Below, one piece after another: positions 1-9,636 of a DNA stretch of 64,000 nucleotides. The position numbers were made by a program, and so were the translations under genes. The notes under the pieces are model-generated. The model ran no database searches, was not told the DNA's origin, and worked only from the letters and a program-made list of their open reading frames with translations. The stretch lies in assembly GCA_963691815.1 (NCBI GenBank), contig OY829654.1, forward strand, positions 5,847,378-5,911,377, written 5' to 3'. The stretch's first letter is position 1, and every line of letters begins with the position of its first letter. This DNA comes from Echiichthys vipera. Lineage: Eukaryota > Chordata > Actinopteri > Perciformes > Trachinidae.

Positions 1-2058
1 CTGTCAAGTTATTGACAGGACACATTCAAGCTAACGTTAAGTCCTAACTTAGCTGCCAGTTTCCGGCTTTCCTGCAAGGCCATTGAAAGGAGGCGGAGTC
101 ACCAAAAACAAAATGTCTGGATTTTGAGCTGCGACGCATGCGCAATAGAACTGGAGTTGCGCTGATGGAGGGTTCCAGCAGATGACGCTAGAAATTGTGT
201 TTCCGCTCAGATGCTCTTTGGTTTCACTCGATCTAGATTTATTCATAGTTATTTTCAGATACAACATATTCCGACCCGAGGAAGACTGCGGACACCTCCA
301 GTGAAATGAATCAATCATCCCCATGTTCAATGGTTTTTTTTTCTCCCTCAAATGTTTATTTAAATATTCAACATATAAACTACTTTTATAACACGTTTCA
401 TAGTTGATGCACAATGCTGAAATTATATTTCTTAGTGGAGAAATGATAAAATAAATCAAACTGTACAAAGACAGTAAAGCATAGAAAAAGGAATGAATTC
501 TCCTTTTATGGTAGCACGCCAGCAGACCAGGTCTTACTGCGCATGTGTCCTACCCCAAAGCTCATGGACGTATTTTTTTGGTGACCCAGCCTTCTTCCAT
601 AGACTTGGTTTCCTGTCTGCACATTGACCCAGATGGTGTCATGTTGGCTCAATGTGCTTTCAGCCTGAAGCATCTGTTGCACCACCTCTTTGAAGAGGCC
701 AGGCCCTCATAAAAATGTAACCGCAGGATTCTCAAACAAAACCTATTCACTAAGAGCCTAGTGTTGGTTTATATTTAATCTTTCATGTGCTAAAAAACAT
801 GGAACTGTTTGGTTTGTTCTATCAAATCATTTTGATGGGAAATGTTAATATCAACACGATTCACCGGGGAATGCACAGGGCTGTAAACTAGCGGTCGCCA
901 CTCGCCAAATGCGACTAAAATATTCCCCTGGCGACTTAATTTTGGGGGGGCTCCATGCCACGGGGCGGGTAAATGTTTGTCCCGATGGTCGTGCAATAAA
1001 TTCTGCATGACATAGCAAAACATTGTTGTAGCCATACAATTATGACGGTCGCAAACGTAAGCGCTAAACCGGTGATTTGTTGTGTGTCGCACTGAAGTAG
1101 TTCCCCGACGTCACAGCTGTAGAAAATGGTTCCATCAGCAGCGACGTAGCGTACGCGTCACCGCTTTTTAAAAGCAGTGACGTTGATCCAATGATGCTGT
1201 GGTGGACCGAGAGCTCAGGTAAGAGGAGGCGGCCTGACACGAGTCGGCGTGCTCCGGTTGTCGGCTCCGTTCACCTGCAGTGGCACAGCCCCCGTAACTG
1301 TGCTAACTGCTGTAGCTCGCTTAACAAAGTGCGACTGAACGCTGTATTTCCAGCGGCCAAAATGTTCCAGTGAAGTGAGGAAGTGAAAACTCAGTGAGAG
1401 GGTCAAAGTCCTGAGACTTTGACACAGACTACACCCAAAAGAAACAAGTCGACTGCTATTTTACTGTCCACAGTGCCGTGGATACACATACAACTATGTT
1501 TACACATATCCTGATTGACAGGTGTCCTTGTAGCCCTGCCCTGAAGTAACCTCTGCTATCTGATCTATTTTTGCTCTAAATCGTCCATGATCTATGGTAA
1601 TAACACATAACATGTCCACTATGAAATTAAGACTCTGTAAACTGTAAGAGTCCGGCAGAGCTCAGGTCTAATGAAAGGGGAAACGTCTGTAAATGTATGG
1701 TGTTTTTATTGTTTTATTTTCTCTGTTCATTTTTAGAATAAGTTGACAAAGTAAAACATTGTATGTAGTCATGTTAAATATTAAGTGATGTAGGAAGGAA
1801 TCAGTGGCAACGCCACTTGAATACAAAAAGGGACCGCAAAGCGTTCACACAAAATAAATACATTTTTAGTGTTCATTGTTCATTTAATATGTTGCATTAT
1901 TTTTATTGCTACTAGTCAAACTACCTAGCTCTAGAGCAGTTCTCCACATGTGATGACCTTCTGCATCTAATTTTAATTTGTTAAAATGAGCACAAGAATC
2001 AGCCACCTGTAAATCTATATAAGCCTAGTGTCTTAAACGTTTTCTCCCCCATCTCCAG
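1..2058. other. Upstream flank and intron region of the alpha-tubulin gene
   Basis: No convincing protein gene is visible here. The stretch holds short unsupported reading frames, a GC-richer segment around 1090-1320, and AT-rich sequence from about 1680 to 2030 that looks like the intron leading into tubulin exon 2. The segment 790-1090 has overlapping minus-strand frames that read like a decayed repeat; I could not classify it. Confidence 0.5.
1106..1220 (+). promoter_or_regulatory. Possible alpha-tubulin promoter region
   Basis: A GACGTCA CRE-like site (1107-1113), a TATA-like TTTTTAAAAG (about 1165-1174), TGACGTT (about 1178-1184) and CCAAT (1188-1192) lie close together in a GC-richer patch, followed by a good splice donor, CAG|GTAAGA, at 1219. 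This resembles a promoter with a tiny noncoding first exon. It does not by itself explain the initiator ATG, which in alpha-tubulin genes normally sits at the very end of the preceding exon. The placement is inference from motif positions only. Confidence 0.3.
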
Positions 2059-2281
2059 CGTGAGTGTATCTCCATCCACGTTGGTCAGGCCGGTGTCCAG
2101 ATTGGCAATGCCTGCTGGGAGCTCTACTGCCTGGAACATGGGATCCAGCCGGACGGGCAGATGCCCAGTACCAAGACCACCGGAGGAGGAGACAATTCCT
2201 TCAACACCTTCTTCAGTGAGACTGGAGCTGGGAAACACGTCCCCAGAGCTATTTTTGTTGACCTGGAGCCCACTGTGATCG
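2059..2281 (+). CDS. alpha-tubulin exon 2
   Basis: The acceptor ATCTCCAG ends at 2058 and the donor G|GTAAGT follows 2281. The exon encodes residues 2-75 plus the first base of Asp76: the N-terminal Rossmann strand with the HVGQAGVQIG nucleotide-binding loop, then the acetylation loop with Lys40 in SerThrLys. Confidence 0.95.
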
Positions 2282-3788
2282 GTAAGTGTCATCACCTCTG
2301 GCTGAATGTTCATTCAGGTAAACTGTGAACAACTACTGATTCAATGTTTTTCTCTTCAGATGAGATACGCACTGGGACCTACCGCCAGCTGTTCCACCCT
2401 GAGCAGATGATCACTGGCAAGGAGGATGCTGCCAACAACTACGCCCGTGGACACTACACCATCGGCAAAGAGATCATTGACACTGTGCTGGATAGGATCC
2501 GCAAACTGGTGGGTAAATTCAGAGCAGATGCTAATATCAAATTAATTGGTTAATCGCCAAGTAGGTTTTCACATTAAAGGAATTAGCCTTGGTATTATGG
2601 TGAATAGAGACAAGGGAAAAACATTTACTGCAAACGTTTACAGTAAATTATACATAATGTTTTTAAAATAAAAAAGAGCTGTAATGTTTGAATTGAAGAA
2701 GATTGAATGTTCTGAACTTTACAATATGAAGTATGTACAGAAGTAATCCAATATCTGTGTTTAAATGCAGTATCTCATGTGACCAGTGTCTCTCCCTCTG
2801 TCCTCAGTCCGATCAGTGCACTGGTCTTCAGGGCTTCCTGATTTTCCACAGCTTCGGAGGGGGCACCGGCTCTGGTTTCACCTCCCTGCTGATGGAGCGT
2901 CTGTCTGTCGACTACGGCAAGAAGTCCAAGCTGGAGTTCTCCATCTACCCAGCTCCGCAGGTGTCCACCGCTGTGGTGGAGCCCTACAACTCCATCCTGA
3001 CCACCCACACCACCCTGGAGCACTCTGACTGTGCCTTCATGGTGGACAACGAGGCCATCTACGATATCTGCCGTAGGAACCTTGATGTTGAGCGTCCTTC
3101 TTACACCAACCTGAACAGGTTGATCAGTCAGATTGTGTCCTCCATCACTGCCTCCCTTCGTTTCGATGGTGCCCTCAATGTTGATCTGACTGAGTTCCAG
3201 ACCAACTTGGTGCCATATCCCCGTATCCACTTCCCTCTGGCCACCTATGCCCCAGTCATCTCTGTTGAGAAGGCTTACCATGAGCAACTAACGGTAGCTG
3301 AAATCACCAACGCCTGCTTTGAACCAGCCAATCAGTTGGTCAAATGTGACCCTCGCCACGGCAAATACATGGCTTGTTGCCTTTTGTACCGTGGTGATGT
3401 GGTGCCCAAAGATGTGAACGCTGCCATAGCCAACATTAAAACCAAGCGCTCCATCCAGTTTGTGGACTGGTGCCCCACTGGTTTCAAGGTTGGCATCAAC
3501 TACCAGCCCCCCACTGTAGTTCCTGGTGGAGACCTGGCCAAGGTCCAGAGGGCTTTGTGCATGCTGAGCAACACCACTGCTATTGCAGAGGCCTGGGCTC
3601 GACTTGACCACAAGTTTGATCTGATGTACGCCAAGCGTGCCTTTGTTCACTGGTATGTGGGTGAGGGTATGGAGGAGGGAGAGTTCTCTGAAGCCAGAGA
3701 GGACATGGCAGCTCTGGAGAAGGATTATGAGGAGGTTGGAGCTGATAGTGTGGGAGAGGAGGATGAGGATGAAGGAGAAGAGTATTAA
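2059..3788 (+). CDS. Alpha-tubulin (coding exons 2-4)
   Basis: Alpha subunit of the alpha/beta-tubulin heterodimer that polymerises into microtubules. Visible coding exons are 2059-2281, 2360-2508 and 2808-3788, all with GT-AG borders and matching phase (Asp76 is split G|AT). Together they encode residues 2-451, starting at Arg2-Glu3-Cys4; the usual vertebrate length is 449-451. The GGGTGSG nucleotide-binding loop is at residues 142-148, and Glu254 of the GTPase-activating LTEF motif is present. Lys40, the acetylation site, is kept, and the C-terminus ends Glu-Glu-Tyr, so it can enter the detyrosination cycle. The reading frame is unbroken, so this is not a retrocopy or pseudogene. Met1 should lie alone at the end of an upstream exon, as in other vertebrate alpha-tubulins; it is not securely found. 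Ser126 resembles TUBA4A while most other differences resemble TUBA1, so I give no isotype symbol. Confidence 0.96.
2360..2508 (+). CDS. alpha-tubulin exon 3
   Basis: The acceptor TCTCTTCAG ends at 2359 and the donor CTG|GTGGGT follows 2508. The exon encodes the end of Asp76 through Leu125, including the strongly conserved GKEDAANNYARGHYTIGKE stretch. Confidence 0.95.
2808..3788 (+). CDS. alpha-tubulin exon 4 (terminal)
   Basis: The acceptor GTCCTCAG ends at 2807 and the exon runs to TAA at 3786-3788. It encodes residues 126-451 without interruption: the GGGTGSG loop, the intermediate domain and the acidic C-terminal tail. The open frame reaches upstream to 2733 only because the end of the intron is open in that frame; the splice site sets the true start. 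Confidence 0.96.
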   Translation, partial: SDQCTGLQGFLIFHSFGGGTGSGFTSLLMERLSVDYGKKSKLEFSIYPAPQVSTAVVEPYNSILTTHTTLEHSDCAFMVDNEAIYDICRRNLDVERPSYTNLNRLISQIVSSITASLRFDGALNVDLTEFQTNLVPYPRIHFPLATYAPVISVEKAYHEQLTVAEITNACFEPANQLVKCDPRHGKYMACCLLYRGDVVPKDVNAAIANIKTKRSIQFVDWCPTGFKVGINYQPPTVVPGGDLAKVQRALCMLSNTTAIAEAWARLDHKFDLMYAKRAFVHWYVGEGMEEGEFSEAREDMAALEKDYEEVGADSVGEEDEDEGEEY

Positions 3789-3844
3789 ACAGGCATGCAT
3801 TCCACATCTACCTCTGATCTGTGCCTTATTATGAATGTGAAAAA

Positions 3845-3850
3845 AATAAA
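3845..3850 (+). promoter_or_regulatory. Alpha-tubulin polyadenylation signal
   Basis: A canonical AATAAA lies 57 bases after the stop codon, followed by a T/G-rich stretch near 3870-3885. This implies a very short 3' UTR, which is usual for tubulin genes. Confidence 0.75.
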
Positions 3851-4482
3851 GTTTGCACATCAACTGAACTCATTGTTTGCTCTCTTTAATACACTCAGTT
3901 TGATAAAGCTGTCTGGCTAAAGCCCTGTTCAGACAAGTTTAGTTTAATGTGGGTTACGGTCCTTGTTACTTGAGGTTTTAGTCCTGTCTGAATGGCCCAT
4001 GTCAGTAATTCTTTTGGAGAATGTCAGGAAAAATGACGGCGCTTTTTACCTTCTGTAAAACAGTCCCGAAAAAATCTGAATATGACCCTCAGTGAAAGCG
4101 ACTTGGACGTAGACTTCTCCTTATTGATCCCTTTGGGATGACTCCCGCAAGCAAATTTAATACACATTTAAAACACAAGGGACGTATTATAAAAAAAAAA
4201 GTATAAGATAACCAATGAACTCTTAGCTAAATAGATACAGAAAGTGTTGGTATATATAAACTCTTAGTCAAATATATATGAAGTAGATGTAAGAATACAG
4301 ATAAAATTCACAGAAAATGAATTCAGATAAGGAAAATGTATAAGATTAAATATGTATGACTGTATATGACAGATATGAGCAGTAAGATTAAATGAATGCA
4401 CTTAAATTGTGGATAAACTTGTTGCACAAAGAAAAGTGTATAGGTATGTAAGAGTAGATTAATTGCACAGTGAGTGGCTCCC
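3851..4482. other. Intergenic sequence between tubulin and the LTR element
   Basis: No gene is seen. Around 4115-4175 lies text like 'TTATTGATCCCTTTGGGA', which resembles the tail of a common fish interspersed repeat. The rest is AT-rich with no recognised content. Confidence 0.5.
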
Positions 4483-4904
4483 TGTCATGAACGGTACAGG
4501 GAACTGGACCCAAATGCAGACAAGGAAGCAGTAAGGTTTAAACAAATATTTAATTAACAAAGAAGACAAGGGAATCCAAAAACAGGGGAACAGGGACAAA
4601 ACATGACGAGACGGTCAAGGGTAGGCAGGAACGGGATCTTGGGAAACTAAAACGAAAGGGAACAAAGAAACGATAATTAACGAACAAATCTACAAACAGT
4701 GAAAATGGCATCAAACAAAGTACGGGAGCCAACCGAAGTTACTGAGGACAACGGTCTGGCGCCAAAAGTGTCCCACATCCGGCTCTTTGTGCTGCAACCA
4801 CTTATTAGGGAATCGGCCACAGCTGGGCGGAACCACGCCTACCAGACAAACAAACAGACAGGGGGAGACAAACCAACACAAAAGAAAGAGGGAGCGGCCT
4901 GACA
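4483..4904 (-). repeat. 3' LTR of the Ty3/gypsy element
   Basis: It begins TGTCATGAACGG and ends near TGACA at 4900-4904. It aligns by eye with 8691-9187 over nearly its whole length but is about 75 bp shorter through indels. The inner border is uncertain by about 15 bp because GGACATGGA, which belongs to the LTR in the other copy, follows here at 4905. Confidence 0.85.
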
Positions 4905-7789
4905 GGACATGGACCCCCCCGTGTCCCCGCGTGCTGGTGGACACCGGCTTCAGCTGGGTGACGTGGAACGTAGGATGGATCTTGAGGGACGCAGGAAGCT
5001 TGAGACAAACAGCACTGGGGGTTGATGATAGTCTCGACCTCGAAGGGACCAATGAAACGGGGAGCGAGTTTCATGGAGGTGAAATTCAGGGGAATGTCAT
5101 GGGAGTTCAGCCATACCTTCTGCCTCGGTCTGTACTTGGGAGCTGGGATGCGACAGCGATCTGCCATCCTGCGATTCGGCTCAGCAGTCCGAAGCAAAGC
5201 CCCGTCGGACCTCCCTTCAAATCTGTCGAACCCTCCGAAGATGATGTTGGACAGAGGGCACAGCAATCTTGGACTCCTAGGCCGGAAAGAGAGGAGGCAC
5301 GTAACCCAATGAAGCCTTGAAGGGTGACATACCAGTAGCAGAGCAGGTGAGGGAGTCGTGGAGTATTCCACCCAGGACAGCTGAGACGACCACGATGAGG
5401 GGTTGCGGGCACAAACACAGTGAAGAGCGGTCTCCAAATCCTGGTTGGCCCTCTCCGTCTGCCCGTTAGACTGAGGGTGATACCCGATGACCCTGGCTCC
5501 CAAAGCCTGACAGAAGGCTCTCCAGACACGGGAAGTGAACTGGGGACCGGTCTGAAACGATGTCCAAAGGTATCCCATGGAGTCGAAAAACATGGTCCAC
5601 TAAGAGGGATGCCGTCTCCATGGCCGACGGCATTTTAGGCAGGGGAACAAAGTGAACCATCTTGGAAAACAGGTCAACAATGGTCAAAAAAGTGTCGTTA
5701 CCTTGAGAGACAGGAAGTCCAGTGACAAAATCCAATGCAATGTGAGACCAAGGATGACCGAACATGGGAAGTGGACGGAGAAGGCCAGCTGGAGGACGAT
5801 GAGAGGCCTTGCCCCGAGCGCAGACGGGGCAGGCCAGGACAAACTCCCGGGTATCCTTGGTCATGGTTTTCCACCAGAAGCGACAGTGTAGGAGTGACAG
5901 GGTTCTGGTGATCCCGGGATGACAGGCAAGACGAGAGAAATGCCCCCACTGGAGCACCTAGTAGTGTACACTGGCAGGAACAAACAGACCACCGGGGTCG
6001 GGGTCAGTGCGTTGCACTTGTCTCACCGTAGTCTCGATCGCCCAGGTGAGAGCGCCCATAACGCAAGACGCAGGAATGATGTGATCCGACCCGGTCTCCT
6101 CCTCCTCAGCAGGTCCGAACTGACAAGAAAGGGCATACCGTTTAACATTCTTGCTTCCTGGAATGTAAGTCAGTGAGAAGTTAAAACGTCTGAAAAACAA
6201 TGTCCACCGGGCTTGACGGGAATTCAGTCTCTTAGCCGTCTGGATGTATGACACGTTCTTGGGATCTTCCCAGAGCCGAGGCATCCACCTCCACAATGAA
6301 CTGACAAGCAGGATCGGGCTGAACCAACACAGGGGTGGATGAGAAGCGTTTCTTAAGAGCCAGAAACGCGTCATCATCAGCTGAAGACCAAACAAAGGGG
6401 GTAGTGGAGGACGTTAATCTGGTCATCGGGGACACATCCTGGCTGTAGTTACGGATAAAGCGACAGTAGAAATTGGCAAAACCCAGAAAACGCTGTAGTT
6501 GCTTTATGGAAGATGGCGTCGTCCACTCTGTCACAGCTTTGACCTTTGCTGGATCCGCCTTCATCTGTCCCCTCTCCACAATGTAATCCAGAAAAGTCAC
6601 TGATGAGACGTGGAATTCACATTTTTCTGCTTTGACAAACACCAATTCTCCTGTAGGCGCTGGAGAACCTGGCGGACATGATTAACGTGCTCTGTCAAGT
6701 CTCTTGAGAAAACCAAAATGTGGTCCAGGTAGACGAACACAGAGCGGTTCAGCATATCCCGGAGAACGTTGTTAACTAGTGCCTGGAAAACAGCTGGGGT
6801 ATTAGTTAAGCCAAAGGGCATTACCAAATACTCGAAGTGGCCGAGTGGAGTATTAAAGGCGGTCTTCAACTTATCCCCCTCCTTAATTCTAACTAAATGG
6901 TACGCATTGCGGAGATCTAGTTTGGAGAAGACAGTGGCACCATGCAGCTGCTCGAACGCGGAATTAATCAGCGGCAGGGGATACTTATTCTTAACAGTAA
7001 TGTTGTTAAGGCCGCGGTAATCAAAACAGGGGCGTAACGACTTGTCTTTCTTGGCCACGAAGAAAAAACCCGCTCCCAGGGGGGAGGAAGATGGACGAAT
7101 GATCCCGGATTTAAGTGAGTCGTTAATGTAGGTTTCCATGGCCTCACGTTCGGGTCCTGACAGGTTATAAAGGCGACTGGTAGGGAAAGTTGACCCGGGT
7201 AACAACTCAATGGGACAATCATAGGGACGGTGAGGTGGCAGGGATAAAGCCTTAGCCTTGATAAACACCTCGGCAAGGTCATGATAAACTGGTGGCACGG
7301 AGGACAAATCTGGAGGTTCAGACAACGAGCGTCTGGGGTCACTGGGGCACCTAGGAGCCGAACGAATACAGGAAGAGTAACAACTGCTGCTCCAACTCAC
7401 AACCCTGGCTGTTAACCAGTTAATAACAGGGTTTTGAGAAATAAGCCAGGGGAGACCAAGAAACACGGGAGCATTAGCGGACGGCATAATGTGCAAAGCT
7501 ATGGTCTCAGAATGATTACCAGCAAGTGACATAGTCATAGGAATTGTCTCGGCAGAGATCTGCGCAAGCTCCTCACCACTGAGACCATTAACCACCAACA
7601 AAGTGTCAAGAAATACAGTGGGAAACTGATTAATACCAACTAATTCACTGTCGATGATTTTAGTATCGGCCCCCGAGTTAATTAAAGCTTCAACAGGAAA
7701 TTCTCTGCCTTCACAGCTCAGAACAACATCTAAATTAATTTGCTTACGGGGAATAGCAGGAACAACTGATCGGCTCACCAGAACCCCGT
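4805..7789 (-). pseudogene. Broken pol of the Ty3/gypsy element
   Basis: In order on the minus strand: an aspartic protease with NSGAD where DSGAD is expected (Asn codon 7677-7679); reverse transcriptase with YLDH where YLDD is expected (His codon 6720-6722); an RNase H region lacking its middle (junction near 6265-6285); the HHCC zinc-binding and DDE integrase core (about 5950-5400), with catalytic-region text ending GYHPQSNGQTERANQ; and a C-terminal FHVTQLKP-type segment near 4960-5000. It is spread over at least five frames with a premature stop at 5958-5960. The active-site changes and breaks show it is dead. Confidence 0.9.
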
Positions 7790-8600
7790 CTGCGACTGGT
7801 GAGCCCTGGCGTTTAACCGAAGTGGGCAGGCTGCCAGCTGATGGCCGGGAGCTCTGCAGTAGATGCAGCGTCTCCCTCGAAAACGCCGTTGTCGTTCGGC
7901 GGGAGTCAGACGGTTGCGGCCCAACTGCATGGGTTCCTCCTGGACAGGATCCGAAGACTGGTTTACACAGATGTTAGCAGGAACGCTAGAAACAGGGATA
8001 AACAGTGAGTGGGCCTGGCGTTACGGAGGGTGATGATTGCCTCTCACGGTGCCTATCACGGAGACTGTTATCAATCTTGATGGCAAGGCCTATGAGCTCC
8101 TGCAGGTTATTGGTCTCAGATTTCCCCACTAAGCAATCCTTTACCTCCTCGTTCAACCCCCTGAAAATATGCTCTGTAGAGCCCTATCATCCCATCTTAA
8201 TTCAGCTGCTACGGTATGGAACTCAACAGAATAATCCGCCGCACAGGCGGAGCCCTGGTGCAGATCGAGTAATACGTTGCTTGTATCACAATTAGAAACC
8301 GGGTGGTCAAACACGGAAAGGATCTTGTTAGAGAATAGCTGAAATGTAGCATGTTGTGCGAGAAGGTTGTTCCAGAACGCTGCTCCCCAGGCTCGGGCCC
8401 TATCGGTTAGCAAACCTAGCACATATGCTATCTTGGAGCTATCGTTAGCGTAGGTGAGGGGCTGCTGACCGAACATGAGCGAGCATTGAAATACGAAGAT
8501 CTTACACTCCCCCAACTTCCCATTATAACGCTCAGGTGCAGGGACATACGGCTCACGGGGCAGAGGGGTACTCACCCAACGTCTGTGAATGCTGGCCGAT
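7790..8600 (-). pseudogene. Broken gag of the Ty3/gypsy element
   Basis: The longest open part (8153-8575) encodes a capsid-like segment typical of fish gypsy Gag: a PERYNG-type start, a run on tyrosine/alanine-rich helices, and the segment ending AELRWDDRALQSIF. Farther along, at about 7821-7870 on the minus strand, is a CCHC zinc knuckle (Cys-X2-Cys-X4-His-X4-Cys) of nucleocapsid type. The frame is broken between these parts and again just before the protease region. This is a mobile-element relic, not a host gene. Confidence 0.85.
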
Positions 8601-8690
8601 CAGAATACCCTGAGCGGATACCGCCTGATGAACGCAAAAGCCCGGAGGGTCGACTTCCATGTCTGCGGGGTCCATGTCGCCAGACCGCTC

Positions 8691-9187
8691 TGTCATGAAC
8701 GGTTCAGGGAATAACACAGTGAACCAGACCCAAATGCAGACAAGGACACAGAGAATGGTTTAAACAAATATTTAATTAACAAAGAAGACAAGGGAATCCA
8801 AAAACAGGGGAACAGGGACAAGACAAAATGCGATGAGACGGTCGAGGGTAGGCAGGAACGGGATCTCGGGAAACTAAAACGAAAGGGAACAAAGAAACAA
8901 TATTTAGCAAACAAATCGACAAACAGCTAAAATAGCATCAAACAAAGTAAAGGGAGCCAACAGACGAGAAAATACCACGTAACTTAGGACAACGGTCTGG
9001 CGCTGAATGTGTCCCACATCCGGCTCTTTATGCTGCAACCGCTGATTAAGGAATCAACCACAGCTGGGCGGAACCACGCCTACCAGACAAAAAAACAGAG
9101 GGGAAAGACACATGCAGGGAAAAAACAGACAGGGGGAGACAAAACAACACAAAAGAAAGAGGGAACGGCAGGACATGGATCCTGACA
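8691..9187 (-). repeat. 5' LTR of the Ty3/gypsy element
   Basis: It begins TGTCATGAACGG at 8691 and ends CCTGACA at 9187. Compared with the other LTR it carries extra bases near 8712-8728 and an apparent short duplication around 9095-9135. The primer-binding site should lie just below 8690; I could not assign the tRNA. Confidence 0.88.
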
Positions 9188-9620
9188 CTCCAACTCCTTC
9201 CCTTCTGTCCTCTTTATTTCCTCCTCCCCCGAGTGAGGAGTTGTAGAAGTCCAAGAAGAGAATCATCGCTGTGCCCTTATCCAGAAGGGAGTGGACTCGG
9301 TGCAGCATGTAGAGGATGGCATCCTCCACATCAACATCTGGCTAACACGCAAACCGTGGGCGGTCCTTGGCGTGTTGTACCTGGGGTCTGAAGAGGCTGA
9401 AGAAGAGCCGCTCCAACATCTTCATTGGGTGTGAAGTGAGTGCCACCGGTCGGAAGTCATTCAGCTCGCTGAGCCTTTAAGGTGCCGTTTAAAAATGGTT
9501 AGTTCTGCTGTTACCAAAGTGGATAATGACTGATACTGTATGAAAATTATGGAACAGATTAAGAAACAAGTTAAGCCACAATCAACAGAGGCAAAACGAG
9601 GTGAACACAATCACAAGTGT
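9188..9620. other. Intergenic sequence between LTR element and jph2 3' end
   Basis: No gene is seen. Part of 9230-9480 ('GTGTGAAGTGAGTGCCACCGG' region) reads like a fragment of LINE-type reverse-transcriptase text on the minus strand, but it is too short to classify. Confidence 0.35.
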
Positions 9621-9630
9621 TGTAAAAGAT

Positions 9631-9636
9631 TTTATT
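9631..9636 (-). promoter_or_regulatory. Candidate jph2 polyadenylation signal
   Basis: TTTATT on the plus strand reads AATAAA on the jph2 strand. It would give a 3' UTR of about 2.65 kb. The sequence from here to the stop codon lacks obvious transposons, unlike most non-coding DNA in this window, which fits a conserved UTR. Another TTTATT exists near 9862-9867. Transcript data would be needed to choose. Confidence 0.35.

Larger units (their letters stand above)
4483..9187 (-). mobile_element. Decayed Ty3/gypsy LTR retrotransposon
   Basis: A full-span element on the minus strand. Both ends carry TGTCA...TGACA LTR termini (4483-4904 and 8691-9187). Flanking 5-bp sequences CTCCC (4478-4482) and CTCCA (9188-9192) look like a target-site duplication with one mismatch. 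Reading from 8690 downwards, the order is gag, zinc knuckle, protease, reverse transcriptase, RNase H, integrase, which is the Ty3/gypsy order. The frames are broken many times, so this copy cannot be autonomous. The two LTRs differ by several indels and substitutions, so the insertion is not recent. It lies downstream of the probable jph2 3' UTR end and in the same orientation as jph2. Confidence 0.93.

Noticed and set aside
2775..3863. Minus-strand frames opposite tubulin exon 4
   Set aside because: Antisense shadows of a strongly codon-biased exon.
4787..5638. Plus-strand frames across the LTR element
   Set aside because: They are shadows of the minus-strand pol remnants.
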